Below are positions 1-5,436 of a stretch of 5,436 nt of DNA, piece by piece (the stretch's first letter is position 1; every line of letters starts with the position of its first letter). The position numbers and the translations under genes were made by a program. The notes under the pieces were generated by a model. That model saw only the letters and a program-made list of their open reading frames with translations, did no database searches and was not told where the DNA came from. The DNA comes from an uncultured Pseudoxanthomonas sp. (GTDB lineage Bacteria; Pseudomonadota; Gammaproteobacteria; Xanthomonadales; Xanthomonadaceae), in NCBI GenBank assembly GCA_937975725.1, contig CALJUL010000053.1, positions 1 through 5,436 on the forward strand. The letters are read 5' to 3'.

Positions 1-326
1 GAATGAGCATCCGGATGTCGGCATGGGCGCGCATCTCTCCCTGGCCCTGTTTCCGGATGCAGGGCATCGGGTGGCGCCTGGTCGACGACGGATGCGATGC
101 AGGGAACGGGAGCGAGCCGGAAGAGTGGGCATCTCCCGCGTCGGCCGCGTAGGGCCGACTTTCCGCTAGAACTGGCTTTGCGCAAGACTGGCCGCAAGTC
201 GCGGCCACGTCCCCGGCGTACCCGCCCGGGGCCCGATGCCTCTTCGATATCCGGGCCCGCCGTGGCCGGGCCGCAGGCGGGCGAGGGATGCCGGCACCTG
301 CGGATCCCCTCGCCCGGCTGCCGGCT
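1..326. other. Non-coding stretch with several inverted repeats
   Basis: I see no gene I can support here. Short open frames exist (for example a plus-strand ATG at 3 running about 49 codons, and a minus-strand frame entering the left edge), but none has a recognisable product or a well-placed ribosome binding site. The stretch holds spaced inverted repeats: 7-15 with 52-60 (GCATCCGGA/TCCGGATGC), 140-146 with 153-159 (GTCGGCC/GGCCGAC, followed on the plus strand by TTTCC), 189-195 with 201-207 (TGGCCGC/GCGGCCA, five-base loop), 229-234 with 253-258 (GGGCCC, partly extended), and the hairpin at 278-316. It is probably the 3' flank of the oxygenase gene. The 140-159 hairpin could be a weak terminator for a plus-strand gene lying to the left, but this is speculative. 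Confidence 0.5.
278..316 (-). terminator. Hairpin just downstream of the oxygenase gene, possible terminator
   Basis: CGGGCGAGGG (278-287) pairs perfectly over 10 bases with CCCTCGCCCG (307-316), leaving a 19-base loop that itself holds the palindrome TGCCGGCA (289-296). On the minus strand it begins 10 bases after the oxygenase stop codon, a normal terminator position, but no U-run follows, so it is not a textbook intrinsic terminator. A competing 7-bp stem (290-296 with 319-325) uses part of the same region. Confidence 0.4.
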
Positions 327-1265
327 TCACTTCAGCTTGATCTCGCGCAGGCGCTCTTCCAGGTAGCCCTGGGCGGTGATCGGCTGCGGGTAGCGGCTGG
401 GGTTGTCCGGGGTCGCGCAGGACGGCAGCACGTCGATCAGGAAATCCGGGTTGGGGTGGAGGAAGAACGGCACCGAATAGCGCGGCTGGCGCGCCTGCTC
501 GCCCGGAGGATTGGTCACGCGGTGCGTGGTCGAGGGATACACGTGGTTGGTCAGGCGCTGCAGCATGTCGCCGATGTTGACCACGATGGTGTCCGCGTCC
601 GAGGTGAACGGCACCCACTCGCCCTTCTTTGACAGCACTTCCAGCCCGGCCGCACTGGCGCCGACCAGCAGGGTGATCAGGTTGATGTCCTCGTGCGCGC
701 CTGCGCGCACGTTGGGGATGTCGTCGGCGGTGATCGGCGGGTAGTGGATCGGGCGCAGGATCGAGTTGCCCGAATTGGTCTTGTCGGCGAAGTAGTCCTC
801 CGGCAGGCCGATGTGCAGCGCCAGCGCCGACAGCACGCGCGAGCCCAACTGGTCCAGCGCCTGGTACAGGCCGTAGCCATGCTCGCGGAAGCCCGGCACT
901 TCGTCCGGCCACAGGTTGGGCGGCATCACGTCGCGGTACTTGGAGTCGTCCGGGATCTCGCGGCCGATGTGCCAGAACTCCTTGAGGTCGAAGTGCTTGG
1001 AATCCTTGGCCGTCTCCACGCCGAACGGGGTGTAGCCGCGCGCGCCGCCGCCGCCGGGCACGTGGTACTGCTTCTTCACCTCGTCCGGCAGCGCGAAGAA
1101 GCGCTTGAACACGTCGTAGGCCGCGTCGATCCTGGCCTGCGGGATGCCGTGGTTGCGGATGCCGGCGAAGCCCCATTCGCGGTAGGCCGCGCCCAGTTCG
1201 GCGACGAAGGCATCGCGGTCGCTGTCGAAGCGGGTGATGTCCAGGGTGGGAATACGGGAACTCAT
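327..1265 (-). CDS. 2-oxoglutarate/Fe(II)-dependent oxygenase, isopenicillin N synthase-like family
   Basis: A 312-residue cytoplasmic non-haem iron oxygenase of the isopenicillin N synthase/plant 2OG dioxygenase type. The N-terminal DIOX_N-like region (about 4-120) includes IPTLDI, WGFAGIRNHGIP (31-42) and GARGYTPFGVE (74-84). The double-stranded beta-helix core (about 165-270) carries the iron triad His191-x-Asp193 (in GAHEDINLITLL) and His248 (in STTHRV), and the Arg262-x-Ser264 pair (RYSVPFF) that binds the 2-oxoglutarate carboxylate in most members. All key residues are present, so it should be active. The substrate cannot be predicted: bacterial members are mostly uncharacterised and the isopenicillin name does not imply beta-lactam synthesis; no other biosynthetic gene is nearby. 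The GGAG upstream fixes the start at 1265. It follows glmM after 76 bases that contain a hairpin, so it may be a separate unit or read-through from glmM. No signal peptide or membrane segment. Confidence 0.92.
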   Translation of the reverse strand: MSSRIPTLDITRFDSDRDAFVAELGAAYREWGFAGIRNHGIPQARIDAAYDVFKRFFALPDEVKKQYHVPGGGGARGYTPFGVETAKDSKHFDLKEFWHIGREIPDDSKYRDVMPPNLWPDEVPGFREHGYGLYQALDQLGSRVLSALALHIGLPEDYFADKTNSGNSILRPIHYPPITADDIPNVRAGAHEDINLITLLVGASAAGLEVLSKKGEWVPFTSDADTIVVNIGDMLQRLTNHVYPSTTHRVTNPPGEQARQPRYSVPFFLHPNPDFLIDVLPSCATPDNPSRYPQPITAQGYLEERLREIKLK

Positions 1266-1274
1266 TCGGGTCTG

Positions 1275-1278
1275 CTCC
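1275..1278 (-). promoter_or_regulatory. Ribosome binding site of the oxygenase gene
   Basis: GGAG on the minus strand lies 9 bases before the ATG at 1265. It decides the start: the longer in-frame alternative at 1313 (beginning MLRWRSRAIPLL) would read through this site and adds 16 residues with no family resemblance. Confidence 0.6.
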
Positions 1279-1289
1279 AGCAAGGGAAT

Positions 1290-1322
1290 GGCGCGGGAAC
1301 GCCATCGGAGCATTCCCGCGCC
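1290..1322 (-). terminator. GC-rich hairpin downstream of glmM, possible weak terminator
   Basis: A 10-bp perfect stem (1290-1299 GGCGCGGGAA with 1313-1322 TTCCCGCGCC, 13-base loop) begins 19 bases after the glmM stop. On the minus strand it is followed by ATTCCCTT, only a poor U-tract. Two alternative stems compete for the same bases: 1284-1290 with 1311-1317 (7 bp) and 1289-1293 with 1300-1304 (5 bp). It could end or attenuate transcription between glmM and the oxygenase gene, or simply be a leader structure of the latter. The base pairing is certain; the function is not. Confidence 0.4.
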
Positions 1323-1341
1323 CGTGTTTCATTGATCCGGC

Positions 1342-2694
1342 TCAAGCCGCGGCGGCGTCCCGCACGGCGCCGGCCAGCGCGTCCAGCGTCTGCTGCACCA
1401 GCGCGTCGTCGTCGGCTTCCACGGTCACGCGCACCACCGGCTCGGTGCCGGAAGGCCGCAGGAATGCGCGCCCGCGCCCGGCCACCGCGGCCTGCGCCTG
1501 CGCCAGCGCGGCCTGCACGCTGGCGGCCTCGGCCGGCCTGGCGCCGGCGGCCAGCCTGACGTTGACGGTCTTCTGCGGCAGCATGGCCAGGCCGTCCAGC
1601 GCTTCGCCCAGGGTCTGCCGGCGGCGCTTGAGCGCTTCCAGCACTTGCAGCGCGGCGATGATCGCGTCGCCGGTGGTGGTGCGGTCCAGGCACAGCAGGT
1701 GGCCGGAGGCTTCGCCGCCCAGCACCGCGTTGCCTTCCACCAGCGCCTGGTGCACGTAGCGGTCGCCGACCTTGGTGCGGACGAAGGGAATCTCCAGCTT
1801 GGCCAGCGCGCGCTCCAGCCCGTAGTTGGTCATCAGCGTGCCCACCACCGGCCCGCGCAGGCGGCCACTGGCCTGCCATTCGCGCGCCAGCACGTAGATC
1901 AACTGGTCGCCGTCCACCGGCGCGCCCTGTGCGTCGGCCATCAGCACGCGGTCGCCGTCGCCGTCGAAGGCGATGCCCAGGTCGGCGCCGGTCTCGCGCA
2001 CCTTGGCCGCCAGGGTGTCGATGTGGGTGGAGCCCACGCCGTCGTTGATGTTGATGCCGTTGGGCGCGTCGCCGATGGCGACGACCTCCGCGCCCAGCTC
2101 GCGGAACAGCAGCGGCGCGATGTGGTAGGTGGCGCCGTGCGCGCAATCCAGCACCAGCTTCATGCCCTTCAGGTCGAAGCGGCGCGGTACGCTGGCCTTG
2201 CAGAATTCCATGTAGCGGCCGACCGCGTCACGGGTGCGCACGGCCTTGCCCAGCTTCTCGGATTCGACGGTGACGAAATCGCCGCCCAGCGCGGCCTCGA
2301 TGGCCAGCTCGGTGGCGTCGTCCAGCTTCTCGCCGTCGGCGGAGAAGAACTTGATGCCGTTGTCGTGGTGCGGGTTGTGCGAGGCGCTGATGACGATGCC
2401 GGCGTCCGCGCCCAGGGTGCGGGTCAGGAAGGCCACCGCCGGCGTCGGCATGGGGCCCATCAACTGCACGTCGGCGCCCGCCGCGACCAGGCCGGCTTCC
2501 AGCGCCGCCTCGAACATGTAGCCCGACACGCGGGTGTCCTTGCCGATCACCACCACCGGCCGCGCGCCGCCGGACGCCTTCTCGCACAGCACGCGCCCCA
2601 GCGCGTTGCCCAGGCGCAGCACGAAATCGGCGGAAATCGGGAAAGCACCGACGCGGCCGCGGATGCCGTCGGTGCCGAAGTATTTGCGGGTCAT
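1342..2694 (-). CDS. glmM: Phosphoglucosamine mutase
   Basis: GlmM interconverts glucosamine-6-phosphate and glucosamine-1-phosphate, the step before GlmU makes UDP-N-acetylglucosamine for peptidoglycan and lipopolysaccharide; cytoplasmic, magnesium-dependent and activated by serine phosphorylation. The 450-residue product has the four-domain phosphohexomutase layout: the N-terminal FGTDGIRG (6-13), the phosphoserine loop SASHNP (103-108, phosphorylated serine S105), the metal-binding DGDGDR (244-249), the sugar-specificity loop GEASGH (327-332, glutamate/serine typical of hexose mutases) and the C-terminal phosphate-binding RPSGTEP (413-419). I start at ATG 2694, giving MTRKYFGTDGIRG, the conserved beginning. 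A GTG at 2745 would add 17 unconserved residues and run into accD. The start has no Shine-Dalgarno of its own and sits behind a small hairpin, so translation probably depends on upstream coupling. The C-terminus ends in a short alanine run. Confidence 0.97.
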   Translation of the reverse strand: MTRKYFGTDGIRGRVGAFPISADFVLRLGNALGRVLCEKASGGARPVVVIGKDTRVSGYMFEAALEAGLVAAGADVQLMGPMPTPAVAFLTRTLGADAGIVISASHNPHHDNGIKFFSADGEKLDDATELAIEAALGGDFVTVESEKLGKAVRTRDAVGRYMEFCKASVPRRFDLKGMKLVLDCAHGATYHIAPLLFRELGAEVVAIGDAPNGININDGVGSTHIDTLAAKVRETGADLGIAFDGDGDRVLMADAQGAPVDGDQLIYVLAREWQASGRLRGPVVGTLMTNYGLERALAKLEIPFVRTKVGDRYVHQALVEGNAVLGGEASGHLLCLDRTTTGDAIIAALQVLEALKRRRQTLGEALDGLAMLPQKTVNVRLAAGARPAEAASVQAALAQAQAAVAGRGRAFLRPSGTEPVVRVTVEADDDALVQQTLDALAGAVRDAAAA

Positions 2695-2725
2695 GGGGCG
2701 AACCCCGGTCCCGGCTTCACCATGC

Positions 2726-2729
<4 letters not shown>
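2691..2729 (-). CDS. 12-residue overlapping leader peptide between accD and glmM (candidate)
   Basis: A 12-codon open frame, MSMVKPGPGFAP then TGA, exactly fills the accD-glmM junction. Its ATG at 2729 overlaps the accD stop codon as ATGA, and its own TGA overlaps the glmM ATG (2694), again as ATGA. A strong Shine-Dalgarno GGAGG (2737-2741), inside the last accD codons, sits 7 bases before its start, which is near ideal, while it is about 42 bases from the glmM start, too far to serve it. The peptide has no recognisable domain and may have no function of its own; the likely role is to carry ribosomes through the junction so that they restart at glmM. It could also be chance, since an open frame this short is not improbable. 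The frame, overlaps and Shine-Dalgarno are seen; translation and coupling are inferred. Confidence 0.45.
2695..2706 (-). promoter_or_regulatory. Small GGGG-UUCG-CCCC hairpin abutting the glmM start codon
   Basis: The 12 bases immediately before the glmM ATG read GGGGTTCGCCCC on the minus strand, a 4-bp all-GC stem with a UUCG loop whose last C touches the A of AUG. There is no usable Shine-Dalgarno here. Such a structure would hinder direct ribosome entry but would be melted by a ribosome translating the overlapping 12-codon frame, consistent with coupled restart. The loop is closed by G-C rather than the extra-stable C-G, so stability is moderate. Confidence 0.4.
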
Positions 2730-3619
<890 letters not shown>

Positions 3620-3636
3620 GCGTGGTCTTGCTGCCT

Positions 3637-3650
3637 GCCCCGATCGGGGC
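3637..3650. promoter_or_regulatory. Perfect 14-base palindrome upstream of accD
   Basis: GCCCCGATCGGGGC is a perfect inverted repeat lying 18-31 bases upstream of the accD start codon, in the 87-base spacer between trpA and accD. As DNA it could be a dimer-binding operator. As RNA it would form a 5-bp GC stem with a GAUC tetraloop in the accD leader, close to the ribosome binding region. No U-run follows it, so it does not look like the trpA terminator. I could not identify a convincing -35/-10 pair in the spacer, only weak AT-rich words (TAAACT, TAATCC on the minus strand at about 3657-3675). The function is unknown; the palindrome itself is directly visible. Confidence 0.4.
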
Positions 3651-3706
3651 CCAATGGATTAGCGCGGCAGTTTAGCTCAGTCGTCCATGCACGGCCGTAC
3701 GGTCGC

Positions 3707-4513
3707 TCAGGCGTCCAGCGCCTCCCGCAGCGGGCGCAGGAAGGCGGCCGCCCGCCCGGCCGGGTTGCCGCCCTGCCCCTGCGCCCCGGCCAGCGCCGCC
3801 ACCAGCGCGCTGCCCACCACTACGCCGTCGGCGTCGGCCGCCATCGCCGCCGCGCTGGCGGCATCCTTGATGCCGAAGCCGGCCACCACCGGCACCCGCG
3901 AGGCCGTCCGCAGCCGCTTCAGCCGCTCGCCCGCGGCCCGCGCGTCCAACCGCTCGGAAGCACCGGTGACCCCGGCAAAGCTGACGTAGTACAGGTAGCC
4001 CTGCGCGCCGGCGCAGAGCATGTCCAGGCGCTCGGGCGAGGTGGTCGGCGAGGCCAGCGCGATCAGCGCCAGGCCGTGCCGGTCGAACACCGCGCGGGTC
4101 TCCCCCGCCTCCTCCGGCGGCAGGTCCACCAGCAGCACGCCGTCCACGCCGGCCGCCACCGCCTCACGGGCGAAGCGCTCGGCGCCGTGGATCTCCACCG
4201 GATTCAGGTAGCCCATCAGCACCACCGGGGTGGCGTCGTCCTGCTGGCGGAACACCTCCACCGCCTCCAGCACGTAGCGCAGCCCCGCGCCCCGCGCCAG
4301 CGCGCGCTCGGAGCTGCGCTGGATCACCGGGCCGTCGGCCATCGGGTCGGAAAACGGCACGCCCAGTTCGATGGCGTCGGCGCCCGCCTCGACCAGCGCA
4401 TGCATCACCGGCACGGTGGATTCCAGCGAGGGGTCGCCGGCGGTGACGAAGGGGATCAGCGCCTTGCGGCCGGCGGCGCGGAGTTCTGCGAATTTCTGTT
4501 CGAAGCGGCTCAT
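3707..4513 (-). CDS. trpA: Tryptophan synthase alpha chain
   Basis: This is the alpha subunit of tryptophan synthase, a TIM-barrel enzyme that cleaves indole-3-glycerol phosphate to indole and glyceraldehyde-3-phosphate and passes indole to TrpB. The 268-residue product carries the family signatures: FVTAGDPS (22-29), the catalytic glutamate in AIELGVPFSDPMADGP (E49) and catalytic aspartate D60, MGYLNP (100-105), LLVDLPPEE (127-135), YLYYVSFAGVTG (173-184, active-site loop), and VVGSALV phosphate site (232-238). I chose the ATG at 4513 over an in-frame ATG at 4525 because it gives the usual length and places E49, D60, Y102, Y175 and G234 at exactly the numbers used for the enteric enzyme. Neither start has a strong Shine-Dalgarno; the shorter has a weak GGATG 7 bases upstream. 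The C-terminal 30 residues are rich in Ala, Gly and Gln but the family helix LRPLREALDA is present. Confidence 0.96.
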   Translation of the reverse strand: MSRFEQKFAELRAAGRKALIPFVTAGDPSLESTVPVMHALVEAGADAIELGVPFSDPMADGPVIQRSSERALARGAGLRYVLEAVEVFRQQDDATPVVLMGYLNPVEIHGAERFAREAVAAGVDGVLLVDLPPEEAGETRAVFDRHGLALIALASPTTSPERLDMLCAGAQGYLYYVSFAGVTGASERLDARAAGERLKRLRTASRVPVVAGFGIKDAASAAAMAADADGVVVGSALVAALAGAQGQGGNPAGRAAAFLRPLREALDA

Positions 4514-4561
4514 GCGGACATCCATGGGTATCGGTGGGGCGCGGTGCTTGCGGCAGCGACG

Positions 4562-4626
4562 GTAGGAGGGGCTTCAGCCCCGAATGCTTTTGCGGATCCG
4601 CGGTCGGGGCCGAAGCCCCTCCTGCA
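4562..4626. repeat. REP/BIME-like inverted repeat pair between trpB and trpA
   Basis: Two copies of a ~20-base element lie head to head: one at 4564-4583 (AGGAGGGGCTTCAGCCCCGA) and its inverse at 4604-4623, differing at a single base (A4576 facing C4611). Each copy is itself a small hairpin (GGGGCT/AGCCCC around TC in the left copy). The pair can fold into one 20-bp stem with a 20-base loop at 4584-4603; in the minus-strand transcript the one mismatch becomes a G-U wobble. The loop contains a perfect 10-base palindrome, 4592-4601 (GCGGATCCGC). From general knowledge this resembles the repetitive extragenic palindromes scattered through Xanthomonadaceae genomes; copy number here cannot be judged from one window. 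It starts three bases past the trpB stop. Likely roles by analogy are mRNA 3'-end protection or partial transcription termination. There is no U-run after the stem, so a classical terminator is unlikely. Confidence 0.8.
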
Positions 4627-4629
4627 GGA

Positions 4630-5436
<807 letters not shown>

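Noticed and set aside
140..164. Plus-strand hairpin GTCGGCC/GGCCGAC followed by TTTCC as an intrinsic terminator
   Set aside because: Only three T residues follow the stem and no plus-strand gene can be supported upstream within the window.
1..171. Possible edge genes in the first 170 bases (plus-strand frame from 2 ending at TAG 169-171; minus-strand frame starting near 76 and leaving the window)
   Set aside because: No recognised product and no properly spaced ribosome binding site; too short to judge without sequence to the left.
166..1332. 388-codon minus-strand frame overlapping the oxygenase gene
   Set aside because: It is a shifted frame of the oxygenase coding region with arginine-rich, motif-free translation. 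The other frame contains the complete catalytic triad.
3663..3684. tRNA-like 5' half on the plus strand, CGGCAGTTTAGCTCAGTCG, resembling a D-arm
   Set aside because: The A-box-like TAGCTCAGTCG is present, but no matching D-stem partner, anticodon arm, T-loop (GTTCGA) or closing acceptor stem follows. I take it as a chance match or at most a remnant.

Overview
The window is very GC-rich and encodes, entirely on the minus strand, four core-metabolism genes and one oxygenase gene. Reading in the direction of transcription (high to low coordinates), the order is trpB (3' part only), trpA, accD, glmM, then a 2-oxoglutarate/Fe(II)-type oxygenase. The protein sequences and the type of extragenic palindromic repeat found between trpB and trpA (copies of GTAGGAGGGGCTTCAGCCCC in inverted pairs) suggest a gammaproteobacterium of the Xanthomonadaceae/Lysobacteraceae kind (Xanthomonas, Lysobacter, Pseudoxanthomonas and relatives). 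That assignment is an inference from memory of the families, not from a search.

Layout. 4630-5436: C-terminal two thirds of tryptophan synthase beta chain, running off the right edge. 4514-4629: a 116-base spacer almost filled by a REP-type inverted pair able to form a 20-bp hairpin in the trp mRNA. 3707-4513: complete tryptophan synthase alpha chain. 3620-3706: short spacer with a perfect 14-base palindrome just ahead of accD. 2726-3619: acetyl-CoA carboxylase carboxyltransferase beta subunit. 1342-2694: phosphoglucosamine mutase. Between accD and glmM lies a 12-codon open frame that overlaps the accD stop and the glmM start by ATGA at both ends and carries the only good Shine-Dalgarno in the junction. 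1266-1341: spacer with mutually exclusive hairpins. 327-1265: oxygenase. 1-326: no convincing gene, but several inverted repeats.

Together, trpB and trpA make the alpha2-beta2 complex for the last two steps of tryptophan synthesis. accD supplies half of the carboxyltransferase that makes malonyl-CoA for fatty acids. glmM makes glucosamine-1-phosphate for UDP-GlcNAc, the precursor of peptidoglycan and lipopolysaccharide. The tight accD/leader/glmM junction suggests that two envelope-precursor enzymes are translated in a coupled way. The oxygenase has its own ribosome binding site and its substrate cannot be read from the sequence.

The genes themselves are ordinary. I did not find an undescribed multi-gene system. 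The points most worth a second look are the accD-glmM mini-ORF and the REP hairpin placed within the trpBA pair.
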